Of a DNA stretch of 64,000 bases, positions 53,485-61,218 are shown one piece after another; positions within the stretch are counted from its first letter, which is position 1; each line of letters starts with the position of its first letter. Below the pieces are notes generated by a model. It was not told the DNA's origin. It saw nothing but the letters and a program-made list of their open reading frames with translations, and ran no database searches. Origin of the DNA: Candidatus Dechloromonas phosphoritropha (GTDB lineage Bacteria > Pseudomonadota > Gammaproteobacteria > Burkholderiales > Rhodocyclaceae); NCBI GenBank assembly GCA_016722705.1, contig JADKGN010000004.1, positions 372,001-436,000 on the forward strand, in the 5' to 3' direction. Made by a program: the position numbers and the translations under genes.

Positions 53485-54899
53485 CATGCCATTACACACA
53501 ACTTCAACACCAGCCCGTAACATGCTGACTTTTCAAGGAACGTGGGACGGGCGTGATGAGTTGGGCAGCGGAGGAGTTCAAGGCGATCGACCTGGGCGAC
53601 CGGCGTCTGGACAAGCGCACGGTGCTGCTGGCGGAGCGCATGGCCGCCAACCCGCTGGCCAGCATCCCGCAAGCCTGCGGCGGCTGGGCGGAAACCCAGG
53701 CGGCATATCGCTTTTTTGCGCAGGACGACATCGAATGGGAAGCCATCCTCGCCTCGCACTGGCGAAGCGCCGAAACGCGCATGCAGGCGCACCCGGTGGT
53801 GCTGTGCCTCCAAGACACCACGGAACTCGACTTCAATGGTCAGCGCATTGCCGGTCTGGGGCCGCTCTCGTATGAAGCCCAACGCGGGATGTACGTGCAT
53901 CCCACCTACGCGGTCAGTCCGCAGCGTGAACCCTTGGGTGTTCTGGACGCCTGGATGTGGGCACGCGAACCCAAGGACGCGAGCGGCCAACGAGGTGGCC
54001 TGCTGGAAAGCACCCGCTGGACGGAGGGCTACACCCGCATCGCGGAGTTGGCGAGCAGGCTGCCGGACACCCGGCTGGTGTATGTGGCGGATCGGGAGGC
54101 GGACATCGTGGCCCTGATGGTGCAAGCCCGCGAGCTGGGGCATCCCGCCGACTGGCTGATTCGTTCCCAGCACAATCGGGCGCTTCCCGAGGGCGGCAAG
54201 CTGTGGACTGAGGTCCTGGCCAGCGAAGCGCTCGGCGGCATCCGCTTCACGATGCCTTCGCGGCAAGGACAGAAGGCGCGGGACGTTCGGCAACGAGTCT
54301 GGGCAAAGCGGGTGACGGTCTCCGACGGCAAGGGGAGCCGGATCGAGGTGAGTTGTCTGGTGGCGCGAGAAGAAAGTGCCCCCGAGGGCGTGAAGCCGGT
54401 GGAATGGCGGCTGCTGACCAATCGGCCGATTAACTCTTTCGAAGCGGCGACCGAACTGATCGACTGGTACCGGGCGCGCTGGGAGATCGAACTGTTCTTC
54501 CATGTCCTCAAGAACGGCTGCCGCGTAGAGGCGTTGCAGTTGAGCACCGTGGCGCGGCTGGAACGGGCGCTGGCGCTGTTCATGGTGGTGGCTTGGCGGA
54601 TTGCCCGACTCATGCGCCTGGGCCGTACCTGCCCAGACCTGGATGCGGCCTTGCTGTTCGAGCAGGACGAATGGCAAGCGGCTTACATCCTGAATCGGAA
54701 GAAGGTGCCCAAGACGCCGCCCAGGCTCAATGAAGTGGTGCGCTTGGTGGCGATGCTTGGCGGATTTCTGGCCCGCAAGGGCGATGGCGAGCCGGGTGTG
54801 AAGACCATTTGGCTCGGCCTTCAACGCGTCGTCGATTTCGCGGCGGGGATCAGGTTCGCCCGGGAAGCTCATGCGCTATGAGTTGTGTGTAATGGGATG
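53485..54899 (+). mobile_element. Tn5/IS50-like insertion sequence, copy 2
   Basis: Again exactly 1415 bp with the same ends and orientation as copy 1. The flanks (AACCTTCAGGG on the left, GGTCAACTG on the right) share no duplication, and the left flank is nucleotidyltransferase sequence while the right is kinase. A deletion or recombination therefore removed DNA at one side of this copy. Confidence 0.92.
53553..54881 (+). CDS. Tn5-like IS4-family transposase, copy 2
   Basis: Encodes the same 442-residue protein as copy 1. The only difference noticed is the Leu-Asp codon pair CTCGAC at about 53827 against CTGGAT at about 52314, which is synonymous. The two copies are therefore very recent duplicates or under gene conversion. 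Confidence 0.92.
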   Translation: MMSWAAEEFKAIDLGDRRLDKRTVLLAERMAANPLASIPQACGGWAETQAAYRFFAQDDIEWEAILASHWRSAETRMQAHPVVLCLQDTTELDFNGQRIAGLGPLSYEAQRGMYVHPTYAVSPQREPLGVLDAWMWAREPKDASGQRGGLLESTRWTEGYTRIAELASRLPDTRLVYVADREADIVALMVQARELGHPADWLIRSQHNRALPEGGKLWTEVLASEALGGIRFTMPSRQGQKARDVRQRVWAKRVTVSDGKGSRIEVSCLVAREESAPEGVKPVEWRLLTNRPINSFEAATELIDWYRARWEIELFFHVLKNGCRVEALQLSTVARLERALALFMVVAWRIARLMRLGRTCPDLDAALLFEQDEWQAAYILNRKKVPKTPPRLNEVVRLVAMLGGFLARKGDGEPGVKTIWLGLQRVVDFAAGIRFAREAHAL

Positions 54900-56600
54900 G
54901 GTCAACTGTTCGTCGCTGCCGAGTACGTGGAGCCAGACGAAGATGGCCGCAACAACTTAGCCCACTTTCTAAATGAAGGCCAGCTACGCCCCGAAATCAT
55001 CTTGCTTTGGGCCGCACAGTTTTGTTATGGCATGGACTACGCACGATCAAAAGGTGTCCTCGCGCACCGGGACATCAAGCCGGACAACCTGATGATTGAT
55101 CAAACCGCAACGCTTAAAGTCACTGACTTTGGGTTGGCGAAATCCATTGAATCGGATGCCACGACAAAAAAACGAGGGTGGCGGCTATTCGGAAAGACAG
55201 AAGCTGTCGAGACAGTCTCGAAAACAAGGACTGGTTCTGCCATGGGCACCCTTCCCTACATGGCACCAGAGCAGTTCCTTGACGCGAAAACCGTTGACCA
55301 TCGAGCCGACATCTACAGCTTCGGCATCATCCTTTATCAGATGGTGACTGGAAATGGCTATCCGTACCGAATCAAGCCGGACTCTCAGGATATTGGATCC
55401 GAGTTCTTTCAGGCGCACTCCGCCCAAGCGCCGTTACCCGTCGACTCACCTCTAATGTCGGTAGTTGCTCGATGCCTGGAAAAAAGGCTGGAGCGTAGGT
55501 ATGCAACATATGATGCCTTTCTCGCTGATCTTCGTGTCGTAGCCAACAGACTTCATATCAAGCTACCATGCGTCGCGCACGTCGCAAAAGAAGATGAAGA
55601 ACTATACTCCCAGGCTCAGAGCTACGTCGCACTCGGGGACAAGGATCGCGCACTGAAAGCCATAGACGAGTACGTTTCAAAGTATGCAGAAAACGAGTGT
55701 GGATGGACGGAAAAAGGACGAATCCATTTCGAGCGTGGCGAGTATCCCCAAGGCTTGGCTGCAACCAAGCAATCGTTGGGGGTCAACCCGTATAACACTC
55801 ACGCATGGAACAATCTTGGCATTCTCCTCGGCAGAACAAACGCGCCAGTGCCGGAAGTAAAGAAGGCATTCGCACACGCCCTACATTTTGACCCATACAA
55901 CACCGCAGCAATGATGAATCTCATTGGGCCATTGGTGCTGCAAAAGGAGTACTCCGAGTCCGCTACGCTTACTGCGAATGCGATCAAGCTACGACCGGAT
56001 AAGCCATTGGTCTTGGCGAAGGCCCAGGGACTACTCAGGGAATTCATGGAAGGCCGACATATTGCAGCCGCTAAGGCACTCTTAGAAGGTTGGTCTGCCG
56101 CGCGACCTTCGGATGTTGACGCATGGCACAACCTTGGCCTGATCTCTCTGGAGCAGGGAGACCTTGATCAAGCCATCAATTGCTTCAAGCAGGTGCAGCA
56201 GCTTGCCCCTGAAGATAACTTCGCGGTCATCCAGTTAGCAAAGCTATATTTTCAGAAAAAGAAGGCCCGTGAATGCCTCGACTGTTGCAATAAACTTCTC
56301 CACCGGGGACACGAACCACTTCTGGCTGTTGGACTGAAGGCCCGCGTCCTCAATCTCGTCAGCGGATACGCGCAGGCTTTGGAATTCCTCCAGCCCTACA
56401 TCGACCATAACCCGAGCAATGACGCGCTCTTCGTAGTACTCGCCGAAATTCACGAGTACCGCGACAACTACAGTGCAGCAGTTGAGGCTCTTCAGAATGC
56501 CAAACGCATGCTGGAACTGGGTAAAGGACAACACAACGCGGATAACTTGCAATTCGTGGACGAGAAATTAATTCAGATCATGAAAACGATACGACACTGA
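54885..56600 (+). CDS. Ser/Thr protein kinase with TPR domain, N-lobe truncated by IS
   Basis: A 571-codon frame. The first five codons come from the IS end. The kinase C-lobe is present: catalytic loop HRDIKPDNLM, DFGLAKS, activation segment MAPEQ and YSFGIILYQM. The glycine-rich loop and the VAIK lysine are missing, so ATP binding should fail. From about residue 230, eight or so TPR-like units follow (WNNLGILLGR, WHNLGLISLEQGDLDQAINC). The gene ends 46 bp before an attC site, so it was probably a cassette gene or the last gene before the array. Confidence 0.85.
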   Translation: MCNGMGQLFVAAEYVEPDEDGRNNLAHFLNEGQLRPEIILLWAAQFCYGMDYARSKGVLAHRDIKPDNLMIDQTATLKVTDFGLAKSIESDATTKKRGWRLFGKTEAVETVSKTRTGSAMGTLPYMAPEQFLDAKTVDHRADIYSFGIILYQMVTGNGYPYRIKPDSQDIGSEFFQAHSAQAPLPVDSPLMSVVARCLEKRLERRYATYDAFLADLRVVANRLHIKLPCVAHVAKEDEELYSQAQSYVALGDKDRALKAIDEYVSKYAENECGWTEKGRIHFERGEYPQGLAATKQSLGVNPYNTHAWNNLGILLGRTNAPVPEVKKAFAHALHFDPYNTAAMMNLIGPLVLQKEYSESATLTANAIKLRPDKPLVLAKAQGLLREFMEGRHIAAAKALLEGWSAARPSDVDAWHNLGLISLEQGDLDQAINCFKQVQQLAPEDNFAVIQLAKLYFQKKKARECLDCCNKLLHRGHEPLLAVGLKARVLNLVSGYAQALEFLQPYIDHNPSNDALFVVLAEIHEYRDNYSAAVEALQNAKRMLELGKGQHNADNLQFVDEKLIQIMKTIRH

Positions 56601-56650
56601 GCGTGGACATAGAATCGCAGGAAATTCGCTGGGTCAAATCGAGACGCCCA

Positions 56651-58636
56651 ATCGGGTAAGGACCGGCTTCTAACCGGCCCTCCCCACACCACCCACCATG
56701 CGGGTCCGCAGTGGGCGGTTCAACGAGTTGACGCGCTCGACTAAGACGAATAACCCTGCGCCTTGCACCATAACGTCTTGATGCTCAGCAACCCTTTGGT
56801 CTTGAGCCAGTCATTGCTCAACGCTTGTTGCATCGCCGGAGTACGTGCCATGTGCCAGTAGCTCTTGCTGCTGACGCCATGCTGGATCGCTGTTTTCAGG
56901 CTCACGCCCAACGCCAGCAAGTGCTTGATCTTCGTGCGCGGCCAGCGCCATTGTTTCCAATAGCCCATTCGGATGCGCCGTCTGATCCACTCGTCCAGTC
57001 CCGGGATCGGTCGGTAGTACTCGCTGATGCCAAAGTACCCCATCCACCCCCGCACGTACTGTCCCAGCTTGCGCAGCCGGAACTCCATTGATACTCCCCA
57101 GCTCCTGCCGGTGAGTTCCTTCACGCGGTACTTGAACGCCGCCAGCTTTTTCTCCAGCCAGCGGATTTTGCCCCGAACTATCGTGAAGCCCAGAAAGCCG
57201 CATTCACTTATCTTCGCCACCTTGCTTTTGACCGGGTTGATTTTGAGCTTCAGACGACCTTCCAGATATTGCGTCAAACTTTGCATGACTCGGTTTCCTG
57301 CTCGCGGACTTTTGACCAGCACCACCATGTCGTCGGCGTATCGCGCAAAACGATGCCCACGCCGTTCGAGTTCATGATCCAGTTCGTTGAGCAGAATGTT
57401 GGCCAAGAGCGGCGACAGCGGCCCACCCTGGGGCGTGCCGATGTCGCTGGGCTCGACGTGCTCACCGACCAGCACCCCGGCGCGCAGGTAACGTCCGATC
57501 AGATTCAACAACGCCTTGTCGCGGATCGTTCGCCCGAGGATATTCATCAACACGTCGTGATTGACCGTGTCGAAGAATTTGGCGAGGTCAATATCCACGG
57601 CCATGGCGTAGCCGTCCTTCACATGCCGTTGTACCTGTCTGATCGCTTGGTGTGCATTGCGGCCCGGTCGAAAGCCGAAGCTCGATTCCGAGAAGCGGGG
57701 ATCGAAGATCGGCGTGAGCACTTGGGCGATAGCCTGCTGGATGACCCGATCCATGAGGATCGGAATCCCCAGCAGCCGCTTGCTGCCGTCCTCCTTGGGT
57801 ATTTCGACCCGACGGACGGCACTGGGGCGATAGTGCCCGGTTTCGAGTTGGCTTCGGATGTCTCCCCAGTGCGCCCGCAGGTAGGCGGGAAAGCCCTCGA
57901 TGGTGATGCCGTCGATACCCGGCGCCCCCTTGTTGGCTTTCACGCGCCCCCACGCGGTGCGCAGGTTGCCGCTGGAGAGTACTGCTGCCATTAACTCGGT
58001 TGTTTCCACTGCTTTTCGTCTCGTCTTGTTTCAAGGCTCGGTTCGGGTTGTTCGCCGGCTCGCCTTCCCCGCCTGGGGATACTTCGGCTACGCCAAGATC
58101 GCTCCGTCTGCTCCTTGTGGTTCGTTGTTCGATCCTTCGCCGCGCCACAACTTGCACGACTACTATGATCTCTGCTGACTTCTGCCGCTTCACATCAGCC
58201 ATTGCTGACCGCTGCGCTGTTACGGTTACTGAACGTTGCTGCCCGTTCGATCGCCCTTGATGCGTGACAGCCCACATCGGCGCTGGTTGATTGGGACTGG
58301 CTCAACCCGGCCACCTTTCGTTCAGCCTACGTCACCGCTCGCGCGGCAGATCTCCCCAGGTAAGAACGCGATGTTTCCGCGCACAAGCGCCGCATTTACC
58401 GTAAGGGTCGTACCGGTGGGCTTCGTCGTCCTGTGCCGACTCGCCTCGACCCTCTCGGCCTTCTATGCAGTTTCTGTCCGTCGCCTCGCACGTTTGCACT
58501 CCGGCTTCCTCCAGACAAGCCCTCGCGAGCTTGCCCTTGCCTTCGGCTAGTGGTTATCATTGACTCGTGATGAATCCATGTCGGTGCTCCCACAGGGGAC
58601 TTCCACCCCATTACATCGCGCCCATGCTGGGCGCAC
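56651..58636 (-). ncRNA. Group II intron (class C-attC type) inserted in an attC site
   Basis: The 5' end at 58636 reads GTGCGCCCAGCATGGGCGC, a typical domain I start. The reverse transcriptase ORF occupies domain IV and the 3' segment (about 56651-56740) ends ...TACCCGAT. Removing 56651-58636 rejoins GACGCCCA to ACCCTGCGG and restores an attC R'' box GCCCAAC. Orientation is opposite to the cassette genes, as known for class C-attC introns. Boundaries are inferred from these motifs. Confidence 0.8.
56741..58009 (-). CDS. ltrA: Group II intron reverse transcriptase/maturase (class C-like)
   Basis: A 422-residue intron-encoded protein: RT blocks including GIPILMDRVIQQAIAQVLTP, GFRPGRNAHQAI, DIDLAKFFDTVNHD, GTPQGGPLSPLLANI and the active site FARYADDMVV. 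A maturase X domain follows (RIRMGYWKQWRWPRTK). No HNH endonuclease domain, as usual in class C. The frame opens with GTG at 58007-58009; ATG 57991 is an alternative. Confidence 0.92.
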   Translation of the reverse strand: METTELMAAVLSSGNLRTAWGRVKANKGAPGIDGITIEGFPAYLRAHWGDIRSQLETGHYRPSAVRRVEIPKEDGSKRLLGIPILMDRVIQQAIAQVLTPIFDPRFSESSFGFRPGRNAHQAIRQVQRHVKDGYAMAVDIDLAKFFDTVNHDVLMNILGRTIRDKALLNLIGRYLRAGVLVGEHVEPSDIGTPQGGPLSPLLANILLNELDHELERRGHRFARYADDMVVLVKSPRAGNRVMQSLTQYLEGRLKLKINPVKSKVAKISECGFLGFTIVRGKIRWLEKKLAAFKYRVKELTGRSWGVSMEFRLRKLGQYVRGWMGYFGISEYYRPIPGLDEWIRRRIRMGYWKQWRWPRTKIKHLLALGVSLKTAIQHGVSSKSYWHMARTPAMQQALSNDWLKTKGLLSIKTLWCKAQGYSS

Positions 58637-58700
58637 ACCCTGCGGTCCACCGGACGCTGCGCGATAAAGCCGCGCAGCGCCGGTGACCTCCACGTTAGGC
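58637..58700 (+). other. Integron attC site, larger part (R'' box split by intron)
   Basis: GTTAGGC at 58694-58700 is the R' box. The partner R'' box GCCCAAC is reconstituted from 56646-56650 plus 58637-58638. The complete site would be 69 bp with outer arms GACGCCCAAC and GTTAGGCGTC, and an internal palindrome CGCTGCGCGATAAAGCCGCG. The endonuclease gene starts 7 bp after the R' box. Confidence 0.82.
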
Positions 58701-58706
58701 GTCACA

Positions 58707-59729
58707 ATGGGCTCGATCTGGACACCAACAAACGAATTTGCCGCCTTTTTTGGCGAGCAAGTCGGCCTCAAATCGGGGTTGGCTCTAACACGCGACGAAC
58801 TCGTCACCCACATTGGGGGAAACGACCCCATTGCGTCGGCAATTGCTTCGGTATCTGATGATCTGGTCAGACTTAGGGCGGCTGAAGTTGAAGACGCATT
58901 CCAACGCGTGCTCTTTAGACTCGGCCGTCTAGACAGAGAGTTTGTGGGTCATGGCCCCACACTTCTTCACATCAAATACCACGCAGACGCAGAGAAAAGC
59001 TCCTATTTGTTGCAGGTACTGGCTCTGTTGGGAGACGTTCACTTCAATGGTGGAAAACACTCATTGAACGACGGTTTCGACAAGGAGCATTTCTTCGAGA
59101 AAGTCTCGTCAAACCTTCCCAGTGATGCGATACCAATAGCGGTGGAACTAATCGGTCTGATTGAACTGAGCGAGCGCGCCAGTCCGTGGCAATGGCATCC
59201 CGACCGGCAAGTCGCTTGGAAAGACACCGTCGACCTCAAAGGACTGTTTTCAAGCGAATCCCTCGACGCAACTCACGGCACATTCTTTGATCAGCGCTTC
59301 ATTGATTATCTCTCTGCCAATTTCGATAGGATTGACAACATCAACTGGCGAAAATTTGAAGGTTTGGCCGCAGAGTTCTTCGTCCGATCTGGGTACACCG
59401 TCGATGTGGGGCCGGGTAGAAATGACGGGGGCGTAGATATCCGTGCCTGGAATCTTGGGGCGACACCAACCGAGCCACCACTCATTCTTATTCAGTGCAA
59501 ACGCCAGAAGGAGAAGGTAGGTAAGACTGTTGTGAAGGCGCTGTGGGCAGATGTGGTTGATGAGAATGCGACGTCCGGGCTTGTTGTCACGTCATCGGCT
59601 CTTGCGCCGGGAGCAGACACCGTTCGCCGCGCGCGCTCATACCCCATTGAGGTTGCGGACCGAGCGACATTGAAGGATTGGTTGTCTCAGCTAAAGACAC
59701 CGGGCACAGGCATCTTCCTGGGATCATGA
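58707..59729 (+). CDS. Mrr-like restriction endonuclease (integron cassette gene)
   Basis: A 340-residue protein. The C-terminal domain (about 220-320) is a PD-(D/E)xK Mrr_cat fold: FEGLAAEFFVRSGYTVDVGP, GRNDGGVDIRAW (Asp), LILIQCKRQKE (QxK) and a following helix. The N-terminal 200 residues are unassigned. Such proteins are type IV-like enzymes or other nucleic-acid defence factors. The ATG at 58707 lies just after the attC R' box; the GTG at 58683 lies inside attC and is rejected. It is bounded by attC sites on both sides, making it a true cassette. Confidence 0.85.
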   Translation: MGSIWTPTNEFAAFFGEQVGLKSGLALTRDELVTHIGGNDPIASAIASVSDDLVRLRAAEVEDAFQRVLFRLGRLDREFVGHGPTLLHIKYHADAEKSSYLLQVLALLGDVHFNGGKHSLNDGFDKEHFFEKVSSNLPSDAIPIAVELIGLIELSERASPWQWHPDRQVAWKDTVDLKGLFSSESLDATHGTFFDQRFIDYLSANFDRIDNINWRKFEGLAAEFFVRSGYTVDVGPGRNDGGVDIRAWNLGATPTEPPLILIQCKRQKEKVGKTVVKALWADVVDENATSGLVVTSSALAPGADTVRRARSYPIEVADRATLKDWLSQLKTPGTGIFLGS

Positions 59730-59763
59730 ACATGAAGCCTATTCCCCAATCCCGCGCAGCGAC

Positions 59764-59830
59764 GCCTAACCACTCGTTGCAGGGGACGCTCCGCCTATCG
59801 GCGGGGCGCCTCTGAACTCAAACGTTAGAC
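59764..59830 (+). other. Integron attC site, complete
   Basis: R'' GCCTAAC at 59764-59770 and R' GTTAGAC at 59824-59830 enclose an imperfect palindrome (GGGGACGCTCCGCC ... GGCGGGGCGCCTC). At 67 bp with correct box polarity relative to the + strand cassette genes, it fits the attC definition. Confidence 0.85.
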
Positions 59831-59849
59831 CTTCTCTTACCCAAAAGAA

Positions 59850-60218
59850 ATGTTCACAAAATCACTTTATGTGCAGGTCCGGGAAAATCAGTTCCAAGTG
59901 CGGAACGTTGATAACTCACGTTCTATTCAACGGAAAGCAACCCCTGCTTTTTCTCACCAAAGAATGCTGGTCGGCAACTTTACCGCCGCGCAGGAGTGTT
60001 TGAAGGCTGCACTATCTGAGGCTCGTGGATCTGGGTTCGCTCTTCTCACCTCGGTTGTAATTCACCCACTTGAGAAAATCGATGGGGGGCTAACGCAAGT
60101 CGAAGAGCGGTTGTTTCATGAACTGGCATTTGGCGCGGGAGCGTCAAAAGTGTTTGTCTGGGTCGGCGCGCCGCTTAGTGATTCAGAAGTTATTTTGAAA
60201 ATCAAGGGCAAGAAGTAG
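59850..60218 (+). CDS. YjaA-family stress-related protein (cassette gene)
   Basis: A 122-residue protein: KSLYVQVRENQFQVRNVDNS, FSHQRMLVGNFTAAQECLKA, then EKIDGGLTQVEERLFHELAF. The pattern of aromatic start, FSxQRxL and GGLxQVEERxxHE matches E. coli YjaA, reported in oxidative and envelope stress but of unknown biochemistry. It begins 20 bp after the attC R' box, so it is the next cassette. No closing attC was seen downstream. Confidence 0.6.
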   Translation: MFTKSLYVQVRENQFQVRNVDNSRSIQRKATPAFSHQRMLVGNFTAAQECLKAALSEARGSGFALLTSVVIHPLEKIDGGLTQVEERLFHELAFGAGASKVFVWVGAPLSDSEVILKIKGKK

Positions 60219-60301
60219 CGTGCATATTCAATCTTCGCTCATACAGCGGTCTCTTGGACAACAGGGAACAGACCACGGTTTTCTGAACCAAGGCGAAAAT
60301 C

Positions 60302-60367
60302 ATGAAGCGAAAAATCTACGTTGAAACCTCGGTCATCAGCTATCTGACAGCACGCCCCGGACGTTAA
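60302..60367 (+). pseudogene. VapC-like PIN-domain toxin, N-terminal fragment
   Basis: Twenty-one codons read MKRKIYVETSVISYLTARPG, the first strand and helix of a PIN domain with its first Asp/Glu position, then a premature TAA. Sequence related to the RAYT-type GGGATCAGAG motif follows at once (60369). Confidence 0.55.
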
Positions 60368-60480
60368 AGGGATCAGAGTCATTTCCTTTTTCCCCTCGTT
60401 GTTTCCTGCATTCCCGCCCCCTCAAAATCGCCTGATTTTCCTAGTAATTTTCCCGTTGACCGCACCAATCCATCTTCATC

Positions 60481-60612
60481 AACCAAACACATCGAAATGA
60501 ACAGCAGGGTGACTTTGCCTTTCAGCTTGTTGATGGTTCCAGCAAAATGTTCCGCCGTCTGCTGATCCAGGTTTGATAGCGCCTCGTCGAAGATCAGGAT
60601 CAGGCGACGGTG
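60481..60612 (-). pseudogene. ABC transporter ATPase fragment
   Basis: The minus strand reads LILIFDEALSNLDQQTAEHF and then INKLKGKVTLLFIS: Walker B, D-loop and the strand before the H-loop, as in toxin/peptide-type ABC exporters. Signature and Walker A parts are missing and the frame changes after FIS. Isolated relic in the 450 bp between the last cassette and hoxY; no other gene is seen there. Confidence 0.6.
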
Positions 60613-60665
60613 GCTTGTCCATCTCCGTCAATCCGTGCAATCCGCGTTAAAAATCGTCTTTTCGC

Positions 60666-61217
60666 TCAGTCATAGTGCATCAGGCCGTGGCCCAACTCCG
60701 GCTCCCTGCCGGCCAGCAGATCGGTCAGCACCTTCCATATCGCATCGGCGGAAGGTGGGCAGCCGGGGATGAAGTAATCGACCTGCACCACTTCGTGTAT
60801 GGGATGCACCTTGTTGAGCGGCAGCGGCAGCTCGGGGTCGTTCGGAATCATGCCGCTGGCCAGCCCGGGGCTGGTGTGATAGATTTCCTCGAGTATCGTC
60901 GCCAGCGACAGGTGATTGCGCTGCGCCGGCAGGCCGCCGTTGATCGCGCAGGCGCCGATGGCGATCAGCACCTTGCAGTTCCGGCGAAAATCGCGCAGCA
61001 CGTGGACATTCTCGGCATTGCACAAGCCACCCTCGATGATGCCGATGTCGCAGTCCGCGCTGACCTCCTTGATGTCGGTCAGCGGCGAACGGTCGAACTC
61101 GACGTAATCGAGCAGCGTGAACAACCGCTCGTCGATGTCGAGGAACGACATGTGGCAGCCGAAACAACCCGCCAGCGAAGTCGTGGCGACCTTGAATTTC
61201 TTCCTCGGGCCATTCAT
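60666..61217 (-). CDS. hoxY: NAD-reducing hydrogenase small subunit HoxY
   Basis: A 183-residue small subunit with proximal [4Fe-4S] ligands AGCFGCHMS (about residues 17-25), EGGLCNAEN, IGACAINGG and IPGCPPSAD. It passes electrons from HoxH to HoxU/F. The ATG at 61215-61217 is 1 bp after the hoxU stop; the longer frame to 61295 is inside hoxU. The expected downstream gene hoxH is displaced to 49181. Confidence 0.94.
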   Translation of the reverse strand: MNGPRKKFKVATTSLAGCFGCHMSFLDIDERLFTLLDYVEFDRSPLTDIKEVSADCDIGIIEGGLCNAENVHVLRDFRRNCKVLIAIGACAINGGLPAQRNHLSLATILEEIYHTSPGLASGMIPNDPELPLPLNKVHPIHEVVQVDYFIPGCPPSADAIWKVLTDLLAGREPELGHGLMHYD

Positions 61218-61218
61218 G

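Noticed and set aside
51872..54872. Minus-strand frames of 495 and 511 codons opposite the Tn5-like transposases
   Set aside because: Antisense shadows of the transposase genes; identical in both copies only because the copies are identical.
56741..58009. Retron or diversity-generating retroelement reverse transcriptase
   Set aside because: The protein has an intron maturase tail and the flanks show group II intron ends; no template/variable repeat or msr/msd was seen.
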